From the NCBI GenBank assembly GCA_959347315.1, contig OY365814.1, forward strand, positions 6,252,034 through 6,316,033: a stretch of DNA of 64,000 nt, in the 5' to 3' direction. Source of the stretch: Bimastos eiseni. Lineage: Eukaryota; Annelida; Clitellata; Crassiclitellata; Lumbricidae. Under the pieces are notes generated by a model. The model was not told where the DNA came from. It saw nothing but the letters and a program-made list of their open reading frames with translations, and made no database searches. Positions 46,701-54,710 of the stretch are shown here, in pieces. Each line of letters opens with the position of its first letter. Position 1 is the stretch's first letter. The translations under genes and the position numbers were made by a program.

Positions 46701-47556
46701 TCTCCAGCAGCGAGCCGAGGAAGTTGGTGTGGCTCGCTTCGATATCGTCGGTGATGTGTGCGACGGTGAGTTCTGCCCTGCAATCGTCTTTGAAAGCCGT
46801 CCAGTCAGCCTTTCGGTGTAGCCACCTAGAGATGAAGGCTTTCTCAACAGGGACTGCTTCCTCGATGTTGATGAGGATGAGCGAGTGGTCGCTTCCCATG
46901 GAGTCGTCTAGGACCGTCCAAGTGCACTTCCGTGCCAAGGGCGTCGAGGCCATAGCAAGATCGAGGTGACCGGCAGCTCCGGTGGCGTGGCTGGCGGTGG
47001 TCGGCGCGCCGGTGTTGAGGGCGACGAAGGCGTTGTCCTCCATGTCGTCCTCTAGTCGGCGTCCTCGTGCATCGGTGGTTCTGCACCCCAAGAGCGTGCT
47101 GTGCGCGTTGAAGTCTCCCAGAATGACTGCTGACCTGTCTTGGAAGAATCGAGAGTAGATGTCTGGTGGCAGAGCGTTTCCAGTTTGGCGTGGTCGGTGG
47201 TAGACGTTAACAATTTTGATCTTACCTGGTAGTCCGTCGAGGGTGATGGTGATCGACTCGGTGGTGCTGGTCGTTGAGAAGGCGATGCCGGTCTTCACGA
47301 ACGTTGCAACTCCTCCTCCAGCCTCTCCAGTGGTTCGGTCATGCCTCACACAGGTGTAGCCGGGTAGCTCGAACTTGATGTTAGTCCTCAGCCACGTTTC
47401 CTGTATGCAGATGATCGTCGGCGGTGTCCGCATCTCGGAGATGCGGTGCCTCAGCTCCCCTACGCGGGGTCTGAGGCTACATGCGTTCCACTGGAGTATT
47501 TGGAGGTCCGTGATGGTGGCTGTCGGTTGCAGTGGCTGACGCGGCGCTCGTGGCAC
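43753..47556 (-). CDS. LINE ORF2: endonuclease, reverse transcriptase, RNase H
   Basis: This is an unbroken frame of 1267 codons. AP-endonuclease: WNACSL at about 23, IQETW about 50, GDFNAHS about 146, SDHSLI about 220. Reverse transcriptase: 'YRPIALTSVLCKLMERL' about 530, VDLEKAFD about 601, 'NGSPQGSVISPVLF' about 658, YADD about 689, 'KFLGVIFD' about 763. RNase H: YTDGAK about 981, AELEAI about 1019, SDSLAAI about 1043, GNETADS about 1093, so all four acidic positions are present. A C-terminal knuckle C-x2-C-x8-H-x4-C lies at about 1196. All catalytic residues I can check are intact, so the enzyme could be active. It overlaps the ORF1 end by about 80 bp in a different frame. Confidence 0.92.
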   Translation of the reverse strand: MPRAPRQPLQPTATITDLQILQWNACSLRPRVGELRHRISEMRTPPTIICIQETWLRTNIKFELPGYTCVRHDRTTGEAGGGVATFVKTGIAFSTTSTTESITITLDGLPGKIKIVNVYHRPRQTGNALPPDIYSRFFQDRSAVILGDFNAHSTLLGCRTTDARGRRLEDDMEDNAFVALNTGAPTTASHATGAAGHLDLAMASTPLARKCTWTVLDDSMGSDHSLILINIEEAVPVEKAFISRWLHRKADWTAFKDDCRAELTVAHITDDIEASHTNFLGSLLEIATRHIPRSTPPKEKVKSVPYWTDECTRHVEERTEARKKMQKTRHPADAEEYRRIKGITQRVIKNAQKTSWRDYCTTLSDKTKLGKVWGTMRKMTGARSRPAIPTLKKDGRSYTTNQEKANHLGRCFSDVSSNRNHTMEFQERKSAFEDEHSKELHGGQLPADDQPFNEPLTIQALRIALLRCRKDTSPGEDTITYEILAQLPHPSLLALLELYNAVWQHGRLPACWKNSIVVPIQKPQKPAYDGNSYRPIALTSVLCKLMERLVTDRLTWHMETNHRLSKHQSGFRRLRSCQDHIVRLQDDIQRAIHSKHSLTGVFVDLEKAFDLMWTDGLLSKLQQHNISGQMFNWIRDFLTDRHIRVRVGSELSDLFLMENGSPQGSVISPVLFIIMLNDIPEPQDDVRLSLYADDSAIWRAGPNPEVNRRHLQNYLDQLKKYFDGWGFKVSSTKTVAVEFHRCGTPAAHRPLKLGTTPLTYNNNVKFLGVIFDRHLTWCDHISYIADRCKTRLNLMRAIAGSHWGASKDTLLMICRALIRSVIDYGCVAYDSASRNQKKVLSTIQYKALSIASGALRGTSLAALQVECREVPLDLRRKQLMMELITKVNAIPNHPTQSITSGRKLKNTNDDTDPIRIKTRHIDQEIEPPKTKPLACTTTPPWLLRPSMTDTTLTQKIGDLNDPLKKRDLVKDHIRSYDARVAVYTDGAKNAAGRVSCSFYVPSSGHHESCRMSDGSSVLAAELEAIKRAMEWAASADAHHLVIFSDSLAAIQSVERQQSAARPQQLTELLHVLDAYAQRTQSTPTLVWIPGHTGIEGNETADSLCKRALNNDIIAILTTLELQEARAKYKDHFLGKWQAEWTTSDTGSHYRALEPNFRMAKQYNDPNRSKEVIITRLRLGHCLLNPQMKLWGRHPTGNCDECGDVQETVRHFLLECPAQLGLQDELIRMCARKNWPYELSTALGQTSCLDTIYKWLAVSGRKIQDYCI

Positions 47557-48879
47557 CGGAGGAGAGCGCGTAGGCGGTCGTCATCGCGCCGCACACCTGC
47601 TCAATCGGAATCCTGAAGACGGCCTGGATGGTGGTAGCTAGGATCTCGATCAGTCTAGAGACAGAGATAGCGCCACCGTTAGTCTCCATGGCTCCGACGA
47701 ACAGGGTGCAGGCGCGGTTCAGAGCGTCAAGCACATCCCTCTGTACCCTACCGGTGTCGGTCGTCGCCACCTCCTCCTGTTGTCCGTCGGGCACGACAGG
47801 AGTTGGCGCGGTCGGTGGGTTCACCTGCGACCGTTTACGGACTGGGATACCAGAGGGACGCGAGCCTTCCGACTCCGCCTTAGCACTTCCCCCGGCGCTC
47901 GGAGCACCGGCTGTCGCCGTCGTCGTGTTGACCGCACCGGCCGTTGTTCCCGTCGTCTTCGTAGTCATCTTTGTCGCGGAAGCCTCCGTGGTGTTCTTCC
48001 GTGAGCGAGCAGTCCGAAGGGCATCGCTGTACAGCCTCCCTTTCTGGACGCTGATGGTGGTAGCGGCCTTGGCCAGCGTGTATTTCGGACAGCTGTTAGT
48101 CATCGCAGGATGGGGGCCGCCGCAGGCTGCACACTTCGGCTGCTCGCGCTTCGAACACTCGGTGTGCTTGTGGTCGCCGGCGCAGATCCCGCATCGTTGG
48201 TTCTTCCTACAAAATTTGGCTACGTGGCCGAAAGACAGACAGCAGAAACAGCGTGTAGGTGCTGGTATGTAATCATACATTTTGAAACTTAGAAATCCAA
48301 TATGCAGTTTGGCAGGTGCGACTGAACCAGGTTCCAGTTCAATCTTCACCGCCCTGGTCGGGGTTTTTACCTTATTCTGGATCTTAAGGATCCGTTCTAC
48401 CTTGGCTACACGGAGGTTTTCCAGACTCTCCAGGCTGCTAAAAATATCGGCATCACTTAGGTGATGGATACGCCTTTTATTACCTTTTGCACGTACCTGC
48501 CTCTGTGTCTCACAACTTCACGTGGCTCGGACACTTTGACCTGGTACCCACAGAGGTCTGTGGTAGTGAGCAGTTGAGCCCTGTGTGCTCTGCTCTCAGG
48601 TCCGCCCAAGTGAACACGCACACACGTTGCAGACGGGGCCGGCACATCCGCTGTCAGGGGGCCAAACTGTCTCTTCAGCTCCGCCCTGACCAGTGGAGCG
48701 TTAATTTTAGCTAAACAAACGCCAATAAACTCAATGAACAACCGGTTCTCAGCAGACCGGTTTATTGTCACATGGGCGGGAGGGGCCTTCTCCGCTGCCG
48801 TCACCAGTGAGGCAGGTTCGGCGCTCTTCGGAACGCTTGGCAGCTTCCGCCTCGCTGGGGCTTTTGCCGATTTCGTCAT
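47477..48879 (-). pseudogene. LINE ORF1 (gag-like), split by a frameshift
   Basis: The upstream part (48879-48457) has a basic start and an RRM-like fold region ('FIEFIGVCLAKINAPLVR'). Around 48475, at an A-run, the frame shifts. The continuing frame (48480 to 47477) holds 'HHLSDADIFSSLESLE', 'AKLHIGFLSFKMYDYIPAP' and three zinc knuckles starting CFCCLSFGHVAKFC, CGICAGDHKHTEC and CAACGGPHPAMTNSC, then a Thr/Ala/Ser-rich tail. It would bind LINE RNA and deliver it with ORF2. A farther upstream segment (49206-49012, 'PMDLTVL') is in the first frame but separated by two stops (49012 and 48952). Confidence 0.8.
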
Positions 48880-49259
48880 CGGCTTCTGGACCGTAATCTT
48901 ACTGTCCTTACGGTAAGAGTCCAGATTTACCTCGGTTTTGCGAATTTTTCGTCATTTTTCGCGTTTGGCAGCTTTATCTGCCTTGCTGGTGACGGTCTTA
49001 AACACGGCCCCTCAACCATCATCGTCAGAGTCATTTTCTGACTCAGTTGTGCAAATAAAATATTTGCTTCCGCTACCGTCGGACTCGTCACTGCGGCTCG
49101 CCCGTTTTTTAGACGGGGTCAGCACCGTCAGGTCCATTGGCGTGCCAGCATCGGGTCGAGCTCGAGGCTCAGACCCGGAGGCGAGGGGTCTCTCGCTAGA
49201 ACTCATGTCCAGCGAGAGGCGCGTACGCAGTTTTAATCTAGGTTAGTACAGTTATGTTA

Positions 49260-49560
49260 TGCTAAGACTAGTTATATTTAAGCGACAGTTATATCGATAG
49301 GGTATTTAGTATTTAAAATATCTAGACGCAAGATTAGGGACGATTACATAGTAGACAATGCAATGTAATACAATGCGCTTACACAATTTTAATTTAAACT
49401 AGTATCGTTAAATTAGACTAAAACTAGTTATATTTAGCAACAGTTAGATCGATACAATATTAAAATTTCTGAACGCAATATTTAGAGACGATCATATAAT
49501 ATAATATACAAAGCAGTTGAATCTAATATCTAACTAACAGTAACAGAAATATTAATCGCA
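49260..49560 (-). repeat. Two 156-bp tandem units upstream of LINE ORF1
   Basis: 'actagttatatttaagcgac' at 49267 recurs as 'actagttatatttagcaac' at 49422, with matching downstream words ('cagttagatcgata', 'cgcaa.attag.gacgat'). Tandem units before ORF1 suit a LINE 5' UTR promoter. 49570-49800 has irregular 'acgcgtgtgtatcac' words and no gene. Confidence 0.55.
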
Positions 49561-49804
49561 AATGTATATTAAACACGTGTACGACTCACCGCGTGTAATC
49601 TTTCTTTGTCTTCTTTGTCTTAGTCACCTGGCTTCCACACCTGGATTCCGCATGTACGTGGATTACTGCGCGTGTATTACGCATGTGTATCACAACGCGT
49701 GTGTATCACTACGCCTGTGCGTGTTGTAAAGTAGAAGTAGTCACCTCTTCTTCTCAGTACTGCGACCAACCTCATCGACCGCTAACGATCGAATCCACCT
49801 CAAT

Positions 49805-50240
49805 GTACGTTCTCAGCTATATACCCGCTACACAAAGGTTCTTTTATAAGGGCCGTTGCCAAAGGCCACGGTCATTATAATTATGCGCGCAGATGCGCTG
49901 CGTGCCAAAGCCTTCCCTCGCCTCTTCCCCTTCCCCGCCCTGCCCTGTACAACTTGGGTCAGGATTAGGGGAGGGGAGGGAGAGAGGGAGCCGCCGCCCA
50001 TCCCGTGCCGATGTATTGGCCCTCACGCCAACAAATAGAATTAGTGCAATTGGAGAACAATAGGTGATTGGCAGGTATTGCAAAGGCCGTCAGCCGTCGC
50101 CTAAGCCACGGCTACTTAGGCATGTAATTCCTAAGTAATCGCACGCCTTACCCTACGCCGTACACGGCGCCAGACTGTCCGCATTCCTGACATTCCTGAC
50201 ATTCCAATTGTGAGCCCGAACCGGCCTATACAAAACTACT
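49805..50240 (-). repeat. Polinton right inverted terminal repeat
   Basis: The reverse complement matches 40895-41252 and carries an additional block of about 75 bp ('gaccgtggcctttggcaacg' region) that the left copy lacks. A 'tgtcaggaatg' word is duplicated here but not on the left. Confidence 0.9.
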
Positions 50241-50246
50241 AACGCA
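50241..50246 (+). repeat. Polinton target-site duplication, right
   Basis: AACGCA, identical to 40889-40894. 50247-50580 is ordinary intron with nothing recognised. Confidence 0.85.
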
Positions 50247-50580
50247 CGTTGCAATTTGTTGACAATTTACCAGTCCTAAAACTGGCGATTTTGCGGTGAT
50301 TTTTCGTATTTAGCGCATTTCAAATATCTGATCAGAAGCTATATTTCTCCGAAGTGCAAATTATCATAAATAATGTCAAATTTTAGTTCTAGGCAGTCGA
50401 TAATGAAGTTCAATATCAGGAGCTTAACTAATAGTAACTAGACAATATTGCAAAGTCACTAACAGCTGAAAACGGCCCTTTCAGGTATTGACTCAATTGT
50501 AATTGATTAACTCAAGCAGCGGTTTAAACCACCATCCAAGAGTCGAGTCCTACATACATTGTATACGCTTTGTGTTTTAG

Positions 50581-50949
50581 TTGTAATAAAAGTTGAAGTC
50601 AAAACTTGTGGCACAACTTGTGTAGCTTCAATTGACCCACATCTGCTTCATCCAATTATATGGGACCTTCGATACAAAACGAAGCCATGGTCACATCAAA
50701 ATGATAAACTAGCCTGTCAACTGAAAGATGAAGGCATAGAAATCGTCGACTCTGAATTGGGGATTAAGAATATAATCATCTGGATCTGGTGTCGTTCACA
50801 AAAAGCTCTTGATACTATTCAGAAGTTGTATGAATCAAACAAGCTGAGAGATGTGTTATCTGGTTTTGGCTATATTCGTCCATCTGCATATAAAACTATC
50901 CAATCGGAAATTATCAAAATTGAGCGCAGTCAGCTCAAGCAAACAGTTG
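50581..50949 (+). CDS. TRADD-N-like domain exon, gene copy 2
   Basis: This is the homologue of 21758-22126 with the same length (369 nt) and phases. It starts after TGTGTTTTAG and ends at a strong G/GTAAGTTC donor, phase 1. It shows the same pattern: VVIKVEV, 'QLKDEGIEIVDSEL', 'IIIWIWCRS', 'ALDTIQKLYESNKLRDVL'. If the donor were not used, the frame would end at TGA 50961, so splicing is needed to reach the propeller. The TRADD-N assignment is by pattern. It follows the Polinton by 340 bp. Confidence 0.75.
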
Positions 50950-51089
50950 GTAAGTTCTTATGAATGCATTCATTATAAAGAAAGCTTGATATATTATTTT
51001 GCTGACATATCCTTTGAAGGTCATGGCAATTAAATTCCATACTTATTAGATTAAAGCTGCTACTCTTCATCTGTGACCTTGATATCTAG

Positions 51090-51690
51090 TTGGATCAGGA
51101 GCTAACCTTGAAGCCAATTTGCATCGCCTTAGTCGTGATTGTTTTTGCCAACGTCATCAGATTCGCACCGTTACACGTTCTCTAACGGCCAGCGCTGCAA
51201 CTACTCTTGCCCGTGCTTTCATTACAGCACGGCATGATTACTGTTTAACCTTCTATTCTGGTCTGCCTACTAGAAAGGCTGTCTTGTATCGATACTGTAC
51301 TGCGAACTGCAGCGAGCCTCATTGGCCAAATAATAAAAAACAATATGATCACGTGATAAGATATTACGTTGAAGGTTTTGTATTGGCTTCCTGCCCAACA
51401 GCGCATTGAGTATTATAGTGTTGCATCTCTGCATGGTCTGGCTATGCGAACTTGGCCATGCATCAGCCAACCTAATAGACCTTCGTCAGCTGACATCAAG
51501 GGCCGATGTAGTCGCTCCTCTCGCTCTATTTGGTTTTCTGGTTATAATATACGCCCGTACAGCAGCAAATGCTAAATCGAGCATTCTCTGTGATAGACCT
51601 AGAGTTTGGAATGGCCGTTTTCTGGAGGGTGACAGGACAATAAGCGTTAGACTGTGAAGGACTGAGTCATTATCTTGGAGATGCCCCATC
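51090..51690 (+). mobile_element. L2-like LINE fragment
   Basis: The translation gives 'HQIRTVTRSLTASAATTLAR', 'FITARHDYCLTFYSGLP', 'LASCPTAH' with an out-of-frame 'WLPAQQRIEY', and 'RPRVWNGRF', ordered blocks of an L2 ORF2 C-terminus. It is broken by stops. It lies in the last intron of gene copy 2. 51691-52011 has nothing recognised. Confidence 0.75.
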
Positions 51691-52011
51691 CAAATGCAAT
51701 TAATTAAACAATTCTGCCAGTGTAATAGAAATAATCATATATAAAATATAGTTAATGATATAATAATGTGGCGTGATAAGTTAGATTTAATTTAATTTGA
51801 GATACTGTACCGTTGAACCGACAATCAGTTGTCATATGCGCCTTATATCATTAGATAATCGAAATAATAAACGAAATTATCTTTAAAAAAGGAGTAAGCA
51901 TATGATCATCATGGGCCTACTTCTGTTTAGGTCGCTTATCAACAGTTCAAAACCATGACAACAAATAGATAAGAGTCAACTGTTTTATATGAGAAATTAT
52001 TTTCATTCTAG

Positions 52012-52934
52012 TCACCCGTCCGATTTCCGTCAAGTTCACAGCGAGACACAACATGAGACAAGCGGAGGAGCTGTTTGGAGTGACTAAACTGGGAAATGAA
52101 ATCTACGTCCTCTGTCGTTCACCACTTTTTTCTGTCATTAATGTTATATATGTCTTTGAGGATCGAGATCAATTTCTTCTTAAAAACACTATTCAAAGAA
52201 ACAAGTTTATATCTCCAGAAGATATTGGATCCTGTGAACAGAAAAATTGTCTCTACGTCTCAGACTATTTGACGGAGCACTGGTGCATCTGGAAGATTAT
52301 AAGAAAAACAGTAGATCAATACATGACCATCAAATGGTTCGAGACTCTATATCCGCCACGTCCTCTGTCAGTGTCCAGTGATGGTCAATTATTGATAGTG
52401 AGTCATTGGTCATCAATGCTGAATATCTATGAATCAGACGCAACACTTATATCTATTCAGTTACCAATTCATATTAAGCAACCCTGTCATGCGGTGAAAA
52501 CATCAATTGGGAATTTTATCATTCTTCACAGGTCAATGCAAGAGATGAAAGAGCGAGAGAGTGGATCAAGTGGGAGAATCAAGGAGTTCGTGTGGGTCGT
52601 AAGTGAAGTGACCAGCGACAAACCGATGATCATCCGTAGGTTTATTCCTTCAAGCGAAACACAAATCCTAAAAGATCCCATTCATCTATCACTCGATTCA
52701 GACGACCAAGTGTTTGTGGCTGACAGAGAGAACAATAGAATGATTCTCTTAGATTACGATCTTAGATGGAATCGTATTCTTTGTCCAACGAAAGAGGAAG
52801 AGGAGACGAAAACCTTCAGACCATGGAGAGTGTGCTACGACGTAGAAAAGAAGCAATTGATTGTCGGAGAAGGATGGTTTGATTCAAGAACAGGAGGATG
52901 CTGCGTTAATATTTACAATTTGAGTCCAAAATGA
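52012..52934 (+). CDS. Beta-propeller (NHL-like) exon, gene copy 2, terminal exon
   Basis: Acceptor TTTCATTCTAG, then phase-1 entry. Joined to 50949 the frame is unbroken: the codon across the junction is Val, and the first ATG (52053) is internal. Blades parallel copy 1: 'TKLGNEIYVLCR', 'CEQKNCLYVSDY', 'LSVSSDGQLLIVS', 'VKTSIGNFIIL', 'DSDDQVFVADRENNRMILL' (the NHL-type blade) and 'YDVEKKQLIVGEGW'. It is about 307 residues and ends at TGA. It differs from copy 1 mostly in the loops between strands. Its likely role is ligand or partner binding next to the signalling domains. Confidence 0.82.
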
Positions 52935-54309
52935 ATTTACTTTTTAACCACAGTTTCAGATAAACAAGACCGCTGTCTAATCTATCCTGAAATATCGGAA
53001 ACCTTTTCTAATGTATGTCAAAATATCTTATTTCAATCAAAATTTAGATTTATGTCCAGAAATATTTAGACCTTTAGGCCCATATATTTTCTGCAAGTTA
53101 GGGAAGTCTTGCATGATATCGCGGGTGACTGCACCTTTGCATAATGCAACGAGAACAGGTTTAATTAATCAGTGCTGTAATCAAGAGATTAAATGGACCA
53201 AAGAATTAATTTTCAACCTGTTAATTAAATACTCTTTGCCCAAAGTGCTCACTAAGCATTCGGTGACTATTGCATGATTAATAATTATGTTGTCCATGCA
53301 TTGGCCATACTCTGCGGGAAGGAAATGACGTGCTACTGAGAGAGGCTAGGAGCTTCCTCAGTCATGCTATCTAAAATTTCAAATGCCATTTCTTACCTAA
53401 TCAAGATTCCAACTCCCCTACTCTACCCTCTAACTCCCCTACTCTACCCTCTGGTCACGCTTTTGTGTACAAATTGATATTCTCGTATATTCAAGCAGCT
53501 GGGTTGCTCATTTTCAGAGCTGTTATTGAAGCTAGAATGATTTGTATGAGATCAATTATTTTATTCACTTTATTCAGCATACTACGGCATATGATGTGTG
53601 GAACTGAAAGCTGCGTGGGGGTCTGCAGGAGGTCAGAAGTTATTGATTGTGGTTTGATATAGGTAGGTGAGCAATGTAGATCGTTAAAGAAATTCGAATC
53701 TGGGTCTAGTTCCATGGTGTTTGCGAGGGCTTGGCTCTTTGATTCTTGTGTAAAGAGCGTCGGATTGAGATGGTGCAGGTCCAAGTTGCTATAAATGTAT
53801 CATCGGCATTGTTGCCCAAATGCATACTGCTGGGTTGCGAATTATTCCTTACATCAGGGTCGTTGAACATTGAAATTTACGGTCTCGGTAACTCTAGCAT
53901 TGAGCGGTGCCCTGGCTGTGTTTATGTCTATAAATAAGTTGATCACCCGTAAAGAGTACAGAAAATATTAACTATCAAAGCTAAAGCAAATTAATTAAAT
54001 CAAATCTCAAGATTATAACAGGTCGCCACTACGGTTGAATCGCCGTCCAGCGGATAGGCGCATGTCCAGTGTGATTAGTAGTTCGGCTGCATAATTATTA
54101 GCATAGAGAGCGTAGTAGGATTAAAGACCGTAACATGTAATCAACCGCCGACTCCATCAGACATCGTACATTAAACAAGAGACAAATTGAAACAGATAAC
54201 CCTAGAAACAGAACTGTATACAGACGTGTCCATTAAGTAAATGGTGGCTGAGGCTCTGAAAGAAGACTGCAAGAGGCATCGCTCAGGACCCTTACGTGTT
54301 GGGCACTAG
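52935..54309. other. Gene-free stretch with a possible LINE 5' fragment
   Basis: A 21-bp word ('aactcccctactctaccctc') is tandemly doubled at 53409-53451. On the minus strand 53784-53491 reads 'MELDPDSNFFNDLHCSP', resembling the acidic 'LDPDxNFF' lead-in of some LINE ORF2 proteins; no endonuclease motif follows. Nothing else is recognised. Confidence 0.35.
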
Positions 54310-54710
54310 ACCAAAACCTCGAGACCAAGACCGAGATCAAACCGAGAAGACCAAGACCAAGACCGTGTGGTCTGAGACCAAGACCAAGACCGAGACTAAG
54401 ACCGATACTCTTTTTTTATAAACAATTCAATTTATTGAGACGCTAAAACGGAATAACACGCTTAAGACATTAATCGCGTAGGGCCTAAACGTCCGGTGTC
54501 GCTAATAATAAAAAATAACCGACAAATATCAATAAAATTGCGCTGATGCCGCAAATGACGAAGAACGATAATCTAAGGCGGAGATCAATTCCAAGACCGT
54601 CCCTTAATTAAGACCAAGACCGACGCATTCGAGATCAAGACCGAGACATAGACCGATGTCTTCGAGACCAAGACCCCGGTCTTGAGACCACATCCCTGGA
54701 CCCTGGTAGA
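54310..54710 (+). repeat. (GACCAA/GACCGA)n imperfect simple repeat, two blocks
   Basis: Blocks 54318-54408 and 54588-54690 are built from 'gagaccaagaccgagac' words and separated by about 180 bp of AT-rich sequence. They may be one array interrupted by an insertion. Confidence 0.7.

Larger units (their letters stand above)
43572..49560 (-). mobile_element. I-like LINE nested in the Polinton, nearly complete
   Basis: On the minus strand the element has a 5' region with a 156-bp tandem duplication (49560-49260), ORF1 (about 49206-47477, broken), ORF2 (47556-43753, intact) and a short 3' UTR ending near 43572 with 'TGCGTCGTTAAATAAAC'. RNase H after the RT and a gag with CCHC knuckles place it in the I group (I, Nimb or near relatives). 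The 5' limit is uncertain: the tandem repeat could belong to the Polinton. It is much less decayed than its host element, so it inserted later. Confidence 0.85.
40895..50240. mobile_element. Polinton/Maverick-type element, deleted, with nested LINE
   Basis: The element starts AGTAGTTGTGTATAGG and ends with the inverted match. The AGT termini, 6-bp target duplication and long inverted repeats (40895-41252 and 49805-50240) are together diagnostic. Minus-strand remains encode, in order, a minor-capsid-like protein (43504-43156), a capsid protein (43102-41786) and an adenain-like protease (41783-41487). No protein-primed DNA polymerase, integrase or packaging ATPase was seen. Without the nested LINE (about 6 kb) only about 3.3-3.8 kb of Polinton remain, far below the usual 15-20 kb. 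It lies in the CARD to TRADD-N-like intron of gene copy 2. Confidence 0.85.

Noticed and set aside
47628..48272. Plus-strand 214-codon frame
   Set aside because: It is the antisense shadow of the GC-rich LINE ORF1. The same holds for other plus frames in 43732-49246.
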